A stretch of DNA of 64,000 bases from Allodiplogaster sudhausi (lineage: Eukaryota; Nematoda; Chromadorea; Rhabditida; Diplogasteridae). Shown one piece after another: positions 11,641 to 22,216 of the stretch. The notes under the pieces are model-generated. The model was not told where the DNA came from and ran no database searches. It saw only the letters and a program-made list of their open reading frames with translations. A program made the position numbers and the translations under genes. The DNA lies in contig CALZFC010000030.1 of assembly GCA_945643635.1 (NCBI GenBank), positions 1,541,001 to 1,605,000 of the forward strand, read 5' to 3'. Within the stretch, counting starts at the first letter, position 1. Each line of letters starts with the position of its first letter.

Positions 11641-11893
11641 GACGTATGTATGTAGTTCTTAAAGAAAGGAATTTCCCAGAGCAAGACAATAGAACCGCAA
11701 TTAACTCTTTAAGGAAATGAAAACGTTATTACCTTCGTCTGCCTTTCCAATCTTAGGCCTTGCTGATTGTTTTCACAACGATTTGGTCGTTCTCATGAAC
11801 CCAACATTTTAATTGTTTTTGAATTATGCCGTTAAATCTTGGCATTTAGCAATATCACATGATGAGAATGAAAAATAGGAATGTATTATACGT
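11640..11893 (+). repeat. Interspersed repeat R1 copy
   Basis: This shows the full left part of R1 (TCATGACGTATGTATGTAGT at about 11637 through CCTTGCTGATTGTTTTCACA). Its last 126 bp are almost identical to window positions 1-131. Confidence 0.75.
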
Positions 11894-11943
11894 TGTGCAT
11901 ATAAGTTTATACATACTTTGGGAAATAGTGGTGTTATTTCTCG

Positions 11944-12346
11944 TTAAAGGAACTATCCATGGAGTTTAAAAGCGATTGTGCAGAACTAACGTTTGAATTT
12001 GCGCATGATATTGCAAAACGTTTTGGCGGCATGATTGCACAGTATCCATCACAACAAACTAGACGTTGTGAGCCTTTTTCTCTCTGCGTCTTTTCTCTTC
12101 CCTCGATTCTCAAGCGTGGCTTGCCGCTTCGCACCTAGTTGTCACCTTCTTTCTGGTAGACTGAGGGTGTGCATGCAGGGAAGATAGGCAATTAGTGAAG
12201 ACGTCACTACCTAAATTCTACAGTACGGCGTGGGGAAAATATGGTTTTTCTCCTCAGGGCCCCTTCAGGACGCATTTTCTAGTTTGACCGGATAGCATTA
12301 GCAAAAAATTCAGCAATATTGTAATCTCCATGGACTGCTCCTTTAA
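11944..12346 (+). mobile_element. MITE family 2 copy
   Basis: Terminal inverted repeats TTAAAGGAACTATCCATGGA and its near complement TCCATGGACTGCTCCTTTAA bound about 400 bp. The interior matches 62640-63018 in reverse orientation (for example GTTTTGGCGG and ACAAACTAGAC). No transposase ORF is present, so it is non-autonomous. Confidence 0.75.
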
Positions 12347-12559
12347 TCTTGTGTCGGCTTTTTAGCCATTCTTGCAGAGAGATTTATTCATATTTATGTT
12401 CTTTTTTTTTCCAAGAAGACAGATTTTAATCATGCATAAATTAAACGGATAGAAAATTATAGGGAATTGAATTGAGTGACTGAATGAGAACTTGATTCGA
12501 CAGCTGGCTATCGGCTAGGTTAAGCCTTCCAAAAATATATGAGTATGTGACTGTGAGAA

Positions 12560-13420
12560 GGGTTGTAAAATTGCTAATACATTTCTAAAATTGCTTGCTG
12601 TCATGATCTTAGCGGTAAACGCGAAAAATATTGAGAATTTTCTTTTCGTAAACAATATATGAAACATATAAATGTTAAGAATGTTAAGTACTGTAGTAGG
12701 GTTGGCATTTACAAAGTATGTACAAACTTATGTATACTACGTATAATACAATCCCATTTTTCATCCTCATCATCTGAGAGTGTATATATGTCAAGATTTC
12801 CCGGCACAATTCAAAAACATCTAAAATGTTGGGTTCATGAGAACGTCCAAATCGTTGTGAAAATAATCTGCAAGCCCTAAGAACGAAATTGCAGACAAAG
12901 ACAACAACGTTTTAATTTCCTTCAAAGCGTTTATGTTGCGGTTATATTTTCTTGCTCTGGGAAATTCCTTTCTTTAAAGGAAGTATCCAACGAAAGAAAA
13001 CCGTATCTGACAAAATTACGTTTCAAACTGTGCTAAACTCGCAATTGGATGAGCCTTTTTTTACTACAAAGTTTCAAATTTGAAACGTACATATGTGTAT
13101 GTAACCTCTCTCGACTTCTTTCATTGTCTTGCTTTCCTCTAACGTCTGTAAGACGGGCAGAGACTGCCTCTTCTTCCCACCCGTTGGCACTCCTTGCTTG
13201 GATTGAGCATACACCGGGTGCATCGACAGAGACGTCTTCTACCGTATTCCAAAAACAAATGCAAATTTCTGGCAAAATACTGACTTTCGTAGAGCGGGAC
13301 CACCTCTAATCGATCTTTTAGGCCAGACTTGATCATATGGAAAGAAGAAGTTATTTTTTAGTCGGCTACTTCCTTTAAGAACTACGTCATGATATGTATG
13401 AAAAACCTGGAAATACAATA
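12560..13420 (-). repeat. Interspersed repeat R1 copy, interrupted
   Basis: Reverse-orientation R1 extending further than the other copies. Positions 12570-12650 match the reverse of 37140-37225, and 12770-12900 match the core. Its other end, AACTACGTCATGATATGTAT, resumes at 13379 after the nested element at 12973-13378. Confidence 0.7.
12973..13378 (+). mobile_element. MITE nested in repeat R1
   Basis: Bounded by TTAAAGGAAGTATCC and its inverse GGCTACTTCCTTTAA. R1 sequence continues on both sides, which fixes the insertion. It is about 405 bp with no transposase. The interior resembles family 2 only in size and termini. Confidence 0.65.
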
Positions 13421-13572
13421 GTATACATATGTAGGTAATAGCAGTCTCTCATAATACCATAGGTTTCTTAAATAGTCAACAAGGAACAGTACGAAACTAA
13501 TAATAGTGAACGATAACTAATACCTGCCTTATATTTTCAATATTTGACAAGTATGGTAGAGAGATTCGAGCC

Positions 13573-13716
13573 CTAAAGCGAAGGCTGCTCGTCGTCTCCT
13601 CGCTGCCCGCTGCTGGAATAGTCGAGTGTCGTCATTGGCGCCTCGGTGGGCATTGCGAAGAGATAATAGCGAGGCAACAGCTCGCGGACGCGGTAGACAG
13701 TAAGAGTGACGAATGT
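13573..13716 (-). CDS. Candidate extra C-terminal exon of receptor gene B
   Basis: The minus strand reads TFVTLTVYRVRELLPRYYLF, then PTEAPMTTLDYSSSGQ, ending at TAG 13573. It parallels 5091-5179 and 27547-27747 without indels. It lies 300 bp past the exon 8 stop of gene B, so use in the mature mRNA is unproven. Confidence 0.4.
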   Translation of the reverse strand, partial: TFVTLTVYRVRELLPRYYLFAMPTEAPMTTLDYSSSGQRGDDEQPSL

Positions 13717-14020
13717 TTTTTTTCGAGTGGTGGGAAAAGTCAAAATGCGCTGGATCCAATCGATACGGCATCAATATTTGTTTAGATTGAATGCCTGCAC
13801 TTCTTTAGTGCATTATGAGTCAATGTCACATTTATAATGTTAAAACAATTATATTATTTATTTTTATTTCAAGTACACCGGAGAGAAACTAAAATTGCAG
13901 CCACTTTACTAATTGTAAGTGAAAAAATAACGAATGTATACATCCATATAAGAAATCACTGATGCCACAGAAATACATGCATACTGTCGAATATTGATAG
14001 AATTATCAAAGATGTCACCA

Positions 14021-15537
14021 TTATCGTATTCTCCGTTGACTTGTGTACGAGAGCGCGAGTGCCTGACTGACGGCGCCAGTGGTCGTGATAACACCTTGGC
14101 CACCGCCGCCTCGCTTTCCTCCTCCGAGCCAAAGCGGCAGAAGCGTCCGTCGCATCGTATGAGAGAAGGCGAGCAGACACCTGGAATAATAGTCGTGGAT
14201 ATTTTCGTGGCCAACTTGTCTTTAATCCTTACCATGAGTCAATTAACAACGACTAATTACGCCTATCACATGATTCAATCGGAAAAATAAACGAACAAAT
14301 TTTAATTTATTTATGAGTTACATAACTAACTTTGCAACTATTTATATACAAATTGAAATATACATGTAAAAATACCAAAATGGCGCGGCGCACGAAATTG
14401 TTTGCAGGAGCGGCGTCGTGTACTGAACGGCAATGTTCTGCATGTAGTCGCTGACAGTCTGACAATGAGAAGGAATTTATTTTTTTATACGAATATATCC
14501 ATAAATCAAAGTACATATAAATAAATATAAAAATAAGGAATGAAAACAAATGCATAAATCTTCGCCTCGCCTGTACTCTTGCCACTTTTAAGGCCAAAAT
14601 GAAAAATGTATGCAAGAACCAGTGTGATCAAGAAGTGAATGAAAATAAAAATAAAATAATATTAATAAAATAAGAAGCCAAACCAGCGTGACGAAGAAGA
14701 CAATATAGGTGGCGAAGCCGAGGACGGAAGTGATGACGATGCCACTTTCGGCCTTTGCTCGCGACGAGGTGGCAGCGGTGCGCTTGCATGCGAGGAGCAC
14801 GACGAGCACGACGTTCACGAGCAGCGTCAGCGCCGCCAGCACGGCAAAGTACGCCTTTTGGAGGAGCGCTGCGAACTGGAGGAAATTACAAGAATTTTTT
14901 CGTGCTACACTTTTCATGAAATAACGACATGTCTTGCCAACAAAAGCTGAGCAGGCCACATTAAATTTTAGTCAAAACGTACAGATTCGTCGCTTGTAAA
15001 GTCGGGCAGCATCGATGGACGCCCGTCTGGCTGAATGACGACGTAGTAGTTGAAGCCCTTGTAGCCGTTGGGCGCCGTCATCGGGATGGGAAGAAGGAAG
15101 ATCAACACAACAGAGATGTAGTATAGCAGCTGGTCGTACTGAATAATGATTTTTCAGCCAGGATATTTTTATAAATGTGTTTTTGCAACTCGACACCAGC
15201 AAATATTGCAAGTAAAAGAAATTTGTAATAAGTATGCGATAAGAATCAAAAAATTATGAGTTAGTAATCTCTGTTATTTTCTAATAGACTCAAAACAGGT
15301 TGCAAACCCGTTGTGTCATCGGAAATGCGACCGCCGCAAGGCGATTGAGAGCGAGCGCAAAGCTGGCCTGAAGCTGCGCTGCCTGCCAATAGAGTTGGAT
15401 AAAGTAGCCCGTCTTCGACAGGTTCGACTTCTCTAGCCAGTCATAGCTGAGAATATATGTATAAAATAAATATTATTTTCTTGTTTATTAAAATTTAACA
15501 CATAAAATAGATACCTAAATGTTTCGTGTGGCAAGGA

Positions 15538-15609
<72 letters not shown>

Positions 15610-17352
15610 CCAGCCGGTTCACGCGCGTTTCACCGGCTGGCTGCTCGGCCGCCTCACTATCTGTGAGCCGGGAATAGAAAATGCCGCTCGTTACAGACGT
15701 TGCCCTTTTCGAAATGTTGTTCTGTGATCCTTACTAAAACTTTTGAAAAATTCCAGTTCCAGAGGCAGAACTTGATCCCTTCTGGAATGTTCTGGAATGA
15801 TCCAAAGATCTAGAGCTGACGTTGGCCTATTCTGGAATGTCCTAGAAAGTTCCATACAATTACTTCAAAAACCTTCTGGAGTGTTTCAAGGGAGGGGCAG
15901 ACGTTTACCACTTTCGGAATGTTCTGGAAAATTCCTCACTTCGAGATAAAACTCCTCTTACCGGATCCTTCTCGAATGTTCAAATGACCCAAAACAGACG
16001 TTGGCGCCTTCCAGAATGTTCTTGAAAATTTCATGTCCCGGGGCAGAGCTCTATCACTTCTAGAAATTTCTGGAATGTTCCAAAGACTGGGACCAGACGT
16101 TGGACCCTTCCTGAATGTTCTGGAAAATTTCATGTCCAGGGCCGGAACTCGGTCCTCCAGAACCTTCTCGAATGTTCCCAGGACCCAGGGCAGACGTTGG
16201 CCCCTTCCGGAATGTTTTGAAAAATTCCATGTCCCGACCCGGACCTTTGTTCCTTCCGGAACTTTCTGCAATGTTTCTAGGACCTGGGGCAGACGCTGGC
16301 TCTTTCCTCAATGTTCTAGCCGGGTCAGAATCTTGTCCTTACTGGAACCTTCTGAAATGTTTCAAGGATACGATCCCGCCCTCGGAGAATTCAACCTGCC
16401 TGGGCCGAACTCGGTGTTTTCCGGAACCATTTCGAATGTTCCCAGAACCCAAGACAGACTTGGCCTCTTCCGGAAATTTCTGGAAAATTCGATATCCCGG
16501 GACAGAACTCGGCCCCTTCCAGAATCATCTGGAATATTTCGAGGACCCCGGAAAGACGTTGGCTCTTCCGGAACATTCTGTAAAATTCCATATCCCGGGC
16601 AAAACTCAGATTGTTCCGGAATCTTGCAGAATGTTCCCAGTCCCGAGAATAGAAGTCGGAAACTTCCGGAATGTTCTGGGAAATCCCATGGCAGAAAAAA
16701 AAATTCAGGTGCGAAAGTCGCTACATTCGCAGTGACAGGAAAGTCGCAACGATTGTAGTGATTTTTACAATTTGGATACTTCAAACTTTGGTAATTAAAC
16801 CGGGAGGAGCATGGAAGGTTCTAGAAGAAAACTGTTGCATACCTACGCTTAGCGCTTTATTAGTAGTCTGAAACTAGAAAAAATATTATTGCTTAGGTTA
16901 AAAAACATTTTACCAGAAGAACCAAGTTGGCCATGTCGTGAGCATTAGTAGAAACATTGCTGTGAAGTAGACTATAAAGTCCTGTAAATATGGAGCTTTT
17001 ATTTATTTATTGTTTTGTTTAGTTTTTAAAATAAATTAAATTAAAATCTCAAGTTCTTACGGTCATTCCGGCAAAGACAATAATGCGAAAAGTGAACATG
17101 GCGCAGTAGCTTCGATTCGAAAGGATACGGTAGTAGACAAAGAGCGCGAAAGGAAACGTCAGAATTCCAATGGCCGCCATCGCCATTGTCGTCGTCCAAT
17201 CAAGCAGATTTAGAAAGGCAAACTTAAATAAATAAATATATATAAATTTAAAAAAGGGGTCAAATAGTGATGCGTTTAAATCGATAAATTCTTTGGAAGC
17301 AAAAATCCCTTACTTCCTCGTCAACAGCGTCCGGCGATACGGCTTCGGCCAT
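14021..17352 (-). CDS. 7TM chemoreceptor-like protein B (SRG/SRV-like)
   Basis: Eight exons: 17314-17352, 17061-17222, 16914-16981, 15308-15446, 14983-15138, 14684-14875, 14376-14458 and 14021-14180. All junctions are GT-AG and in phase, giving 332 residues from MAEAVSPDAVDEE to TSQRRIR. Exon lengths equal those of gene A except exon 6, which is 15 nt shorter in the third intracellular loop. Motifs include LLDWTTTMAMAAIGILTFPF, LNRLAAVAFPM, PIPMTAPNGYKG and SHTMRRTLLPLWLGGG. The exon 3-4 junction gives TGC, so a Trp conserved in the paralogues becomes Cys. Intron 3 (15447-16913) holds a (TA)n tract and the long heat-shock-element-like array. Confidence 0.8.
15541..15605. repeat. (TA)n microsatellite in intron 3 of gene B
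   Basis: More than 30 TA units flank the left side of array 2, as the 4611-4662 tract flanks array 1. A short GC-rich hairpin, CCAGCCGGT/ACCGGCTGG, follows at 15610-15640. Confidence 0.95.
15690..16690. promoter_or_regulatory. Tandem heat-shock-element-like array (array 2)
   Basis: About ten diverged monomers of roughly 100 bp, of the same type and orientation as array 1. CAGACGTTGG-type landmarks recur at about 15693, 15896, 15990, 16092, 16192, 16291 and 16553. Most monomers hold two blocks of alternating GAA/TTC pentamers, for example TTCCGGAATGTTCTGG near 16664 and TTTCTGGAATGTTCC near 16068. It lies wholly inside an intron of receptor gene B. HSF binding is inferred from the consensus. 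Confidence 0.7.
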
Positions 17353-18494
17353 ATTAGCAGAAGATTTCGCAAATTATCTCAAATATGACAGATAATCTAA
17401 TGATTCTGTAAAACAATTACAAATTGGCGCTGCAGGCAAAAGGATATACAACCACATACTATAAAAAAAGATTAAACTGCCAAAAGTTAAACACGAGTTC
17501 TCTCTCAAAAGGTTAAGGTCTAATATAAGTTCTTCACATCTCGAAAGTTGCAAGCGGGAACTTTATCAATTTACTTTCAAGGTCTCTCCCTCCTGTTTAT
17601 CTCGTTCGTACTCTTTCTCTGATTTGCTTTCCTTATCGCTCTTTTCGTGATGGTGAGAACAAGTAAGGTTCGTTGGTATAACGCGGGAACATTCACTTAT
17701 TTTCCTGCGAAAGTTGGAATTATGGAGGATATCTTTCATGCGATCAAAAATGACATCATTCTTCACCCGAAGTCTCCGGGTGAAAAAATGCTTACTGATA
17801 ATATGTATGTATGTATACACATGATAAGGCAAACAATTTATGCGTTTACGCAATAACTTTATTTGCATAAAGAATAATATATGTATGTATGTACATACAT
17901 ATGTCAGCATTCAGTCTACAACTTCAGCGGAAACCGCAATTCTAGAATAAAAAAAAGTTGGCTGGCTGTTTGAATTGGATATATCATGTACATTAACATA
18001 TGTATACATACATAGATATATTAATGTGCATGCACATATACCGTGATGTTAAAAGCTTATTTAATTTGCGCAAAAGTCTCTTGAATTCTCGAGCAAATGT
18101 TCAGCAAGCGATATTGGATATGATTGCCATGAGGAAGAAAGCTGCCGTGAATGTTCTGGGCTGGTGTGTTAACATTTTACAGTCTACATACTACATGGTT
18201 TGCAATGAAAAAAAAATTTAAATTAGATGATAGGCGCGAAAAATGGCAATGGCAAAGAAGAAGAAAAACACACTTTTTATATTGGAATTGAGGGAGTAAA
18301 ACGTCAATATGGCACTTGTTTACGTTTAAATTTTGCATATTTTCTGCTGAAAAAAGAAGTTGACATTTAATAAGTATCTACATGCAGCATTTCCGGCCGA
18401 CTAAACCATTTACTACATTCTCCTAGTACATACATACATGTGTACTTTCACAGATGAGACACGCAGTCATAGTATGTACTTTGGGATGATGACG
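17353..18494. other. Intergenic between receptors B and C
   Basis: The probable promoter of gene B lies at 17353-17560. Beyond it is AT-rich DNA with TATG/CATA microsatellite patches (17790-18010). A stretch at 18218-18494 recurs at 29715-29815. No supported gene. Confidence 0.5.
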
Positions 18495-20898
18495 TCATCT
18501 GACTTTAATCCGCGTCGCGTGCAACGCGCTCGCAGTGCTTGTCAGAGGTTTGGTGCCGCTTCTCCTTCCGCCTCCCAGCCAACGCGGCAGAAGCGTACGG
18601 CGCATCGTGTGAGAGAAGGCGAGCAGGCACCTTTGGCAATTATTTGTGCATGAATAGAATTACTATATGAATAGAGTCGTTTACTGTTTAAAGAACCACG
18701 AAACGGCACGTGATCTACTTGAATATTTTCCTGTCTAGAGTAGTCGTGCGTTGCTATAAATCATATGCCCTTGTGCCAGGCACATTTAAACGACTTCTTT
18801 ATAAAAAATATAAAAAAGAGGGTTGTTCAAATAGTTAAAAATTATTCAATACCAGAAAGGCGCAGCGCACGAAATGGCCTGAAGCAACGGCGTCGTGTAT
18901 TGCACGGCGATGTTCGCCGTGTAATCGCTTAAAGTCTGAGAACAAAAATAGTCAACAAAATTTTAGGAGCAGTAATATTGGCATTGGCTATTAATTTTTA
19001 TTTTTATTTTCATGTTGATTTTGGCAGCTAACCAATGTAACAAAGTAGACGACATAAGTAGCGAAGCCGAGCACGGAAGTGATGACCATGCCACCCTCAG
19101 CGCTGTTTCGAGTGCGAACACCTAATATTGATTTGGCTGGCCCTACGCCATCACATGCCTATTCAGCAAACACCGACTCGATCTATATTATCCGTTATAT
19201 TTATGATTTATAAACTTTATGAAAAAAAATATGAATATGTAAAAAAATTAAGGGAGAATGAAACTGACCAGTCATATATTTCAAGTTTACACCCTTGTGT
19301 GACGCAAAATGAAGCGCGTTCAAGATTGAGTTTTTGGCTCCTTTAAATTGCGAGGGAAAAAAATACACACCTGCCACATTCGGCTGTAGCTCACTGGCAG
19401 TCGCTCTTTTGTAGGCCAAAATGACGACGACTATTACGTTGAGCAAGAGAGTCAGGGCGCATAGCACAGCAAAGTAACCCTTTTGGAGTACGACGACCAA
19501 CTGGAAAGTACATTTTGATCCGAATTAACCAATGGATTTAAAGACAAATTTTGCAGTTGATTAGTATGTTGCTGTTGTCTTTTACTTAAGTTTTCTTGTA
19601 CACGCATACAATAAAAACTAAAAATTAAAACAATTTTAATCAAGTTCAACTCGGATGAACTTGGCCAACAGAGTTGTCGCTCGCGTAGTCGGGCAGCACG
19701 GAACTTCGGCCGTCCGGCTGCACGACGACGTAGTAGCGGAAACCGTGGAAGCCGTTCGGTGCCGTGAACGGGAGAGGAAGAAGGAAGACGAGCGAGACGG
19801 AGATGCGAAACAGAAGATCGTCGTACTAGAGTTGGAACTTATGTTATATCGAAAACCTGTTAAATATTAAAATACTAGACTTTTTAATGTCGTACTAATT
19901 AAATTCTCTAACAGATACATGTATGCACAAATAGCATATACAAAATTAATTATGTATTCATTCATAATAACTTTTTGCCTATTACCTATTATGATTTCTT
20001 AAATAATTTAATCTTGTACCCGATGTGCAAGCGGAAAGGCAACAGCGGCGAGTCGATTGACGGCGAGCGCGCAGCTCGCTTGGAGTTGCGCCCCTTGCGA
20101 GTAGAGCAGCACGAAGTAGCCCGTCTTTGACAAGTTCGACCTCTCCAGCCAGTCATACCTTTACTTTTTGATTCAAATAAATGTAGTAATAAATATTTTT
20201 TGATTAGAAAACAAAAGATAAATAGCCCTTATCTTCCTTTTTCTCGCTCTCATTTTGTTACATTTGCGCTTACTGAAAGAAGGCTCATCTCTAACAAATA
20301 GTTTTTACTACGTATTCACAGTCTAAAAGAGGAAAAGAGCAAAAAGGTATTACCCAGCTCTATGTCAGAAAAGTTAAAATTCAAAACTTGTGAAACGAAT
20401 GTCTAAGTTACCATGCAAACCATGTTGGCCATGTTGTAAAAGACAGTAGCGCAGTCGTGGCAATATATACAATAAAGTCCTGTAAGATAAGCTAATAAAT
20501 CATGTCAGTCAATATATCAAGCAATATACATATGTAAGTGCTTTAAATAAGACTGAATAAAACGGCAAATTATGCCATCGGCTAAAACAATAGTGAAATG
20601 AAAATGAAGTGAAAAGTTAGTGATATGAAAATAGACAACCACTTGCCGTCATTCCGGCGATAACAATGATGAGAAAAGTGTGCATTGCGGCGTAGTTCCT
20701 GTTGGTCAGGATGCGATAATAGAGGAACAAGGCAAACGGGAAGGTCAGAATGCCAACGACAACCATTGACATTGTCGTAATCCAGTCGAGCAAGTTGATA
20801 GACGAGAACTGAACATATTTAACCAGTGTTTCGTTGTTACTAAATCTGGAAATGTTTAAATAAAATATGCCTACCTCTTCGTCAATTGTCGAGGCCAT
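18495..20898 (-). CDS. 7TM chemoreceptor-like protein C with one extra intron
   Basis: Nine exons: 20875-20898, 20647-20808, 20412-20479, 20020-20158, 19670-19825, 19371-19500, 19033-19121, 18853-18935 and 18495-18630. They sum to 328 residues, MASTIDEE to ATRIKVR. Landmarks are LLDWITTMSMVVVGILTFPF, VNRLAAVAFPLAHR, PLPFTAPNGFHGFRYY, VVVLQKGYFAVLCALTLLLN and GGMVITSVLGFATYVVYF. Relative to the paralogues, exon 6 is split by a 249-bp intron (19122-19370) in the third intracellular loop. Intron 2 begins GCAAGT, a GC-AG intron. Alanine and serine replacements in exon 3 show this copy is the most diverged of the minus-strand trio. Confidence 0.8.
19290..19352 (+). mobile_element. MITE family 1 end inside the extra intron of gene C
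   Basis: About 50 bp including GAGTTTTTGGCTCCTTTAAA match the end of the family 1 MITE at 33845-33896, also sharing the GACGCAAAATG/GACAAAATG part. The other terminus is not recognisable. Confidence 0.6.
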
Positions 20899-21585
20899 TT
20901 GAAAAAACTTGAAGAGAAAAAATACTAGAAGGTCAGAACTCTGTTGGTGAGCGAGAAATGATTATAGATTCATCTGATACTGAAGCCGTGATGTCATAAA
21001 GTGTTTATGTGCGATAAGTAATACGATCTCATTATCTTCGGCGACCGTGGTGTCCGAGCACAAGAAACCGCCGCTTGTCGATCGCCTTGGTTATAAGTAG
21101 AATCTAGTAGAGCAAATTTTCAAATCAGTAAGTGAAGATATTGAGAAGGATTGAGACATAAGGCAGGCAAACTGGAAGCCCGGGTATTCGTGGAGAAGTT
21201 GAATATGAGTGCTGAACATTTTCTTTCTCCCGTTCTAAGCGAATTATCACGCGAGCAATTGGCAGAGCGTAATAAAGATATTAAGAGCAAAGAACGAGCA
21301 CGTGCTAGACCGGAATGTGATATTGTACACAACATTAAAAGCAGATAAAAAATGTGTTTTCAAAAGGTGACATTTTTTTCTATTTTTTTTTCAGTTTGCG
21401 ACCACAGCTAGCAACTGACGTTATTTGGGATTCGACCTACGAACAAATTGTGATATACGGCATTTATATTCGAGCGGAGACCGCGAACAAAGGATCCCTT
21501 CTGATTACAGTACATGTAAATATTGTCTGGCACTCTCAAATGCCTCATTCAAACGGCGTGAGATGACAAGTGGATCGTATTTATA
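20899..21585. other. Upstream of gene C; no gene recognised
   Basis: Presumed gene C promoter, then AT-rich DNA. Short pieces near 21460-21510 (TTTATATTCGAGCGGAGAC) resemble the foldback element at 22775-23030. Confidence 0.4.
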
Positions 21586-21849
21586 GTCCTGGTCAGCATT
21601 ATTGGGTCCGATATTATTATATTTATAATATTAATATAAACAATACGAACTGGAATAACTCGCTGAATGCGGATTTTCGTGCCATTTCCGATATATTAGA
21701 ATCTATTTTGACCACGGTGAATAAGACTGTGTAGACCGTTTTCAAGAAACATGTAGAATAAATGGCTGAGTTCTCATAACATGTGCATTTATTGCATTTA
21801 ATAGGAGGCCTGGTCGTCTTTCTTCAGACCCAATAATGTTGAGCGGGAC
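21586..21849 (+). mobile_element. MITE with 26-bp terminal inverted repeats
   Basis: The left end reads GTCCTGGTCAGCATTATTGG and the right end is its near-complement ending CAATAATGTTGAGCGGGAC. The 264-bp interior is AT-rich and non-coding. Confidence 0.75.
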
Positions 21850-22216
21850 TGTACCCAATGTGTCATGCTGCTCTGTCACAATTCCGGCGTCTAATCGACG
21901 TCTATTCATGTTTCTCGTTCAAATGGACCAAAACGTAATCGTTAGCCGTATGACTTTATTCTAATTGTAACAGAATCAACAGGCATTCTTAGTAAATATC
22001 TATGAATAGATATATGATATATATATATATATATAAAACGTATAATACATTCAAATTTTCATCCTTAACGTATAATACATTCCCATTTTCATCCTACGTA
22101 TAATACATTTTCAACCATGGAAAAAGAAAAACGTGAAAATGTTCCACTTTCCATCTTTTATAGTCTTTTGAGTTTGAATTAGCGCAGACAAAGTGTTTGT
22201 CATTTTACCCAACCAA

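Noticed and set aside
15610..15640. GC-rich hairpin beside array 2, possible Helitron 3' end
   Set aside because: No CTRR terminus after the hairpin and no matching hairpin beside array 1, so a Helitron call is not supported.
15936..16784. Several long overlapping reading frames on both strands across array 2, rich in repeated WNVPR- or FRNVL-like words
   Set aside because: They track the 100-bp satellite in all frames and repeat with it. No splice sites or family resemblance.
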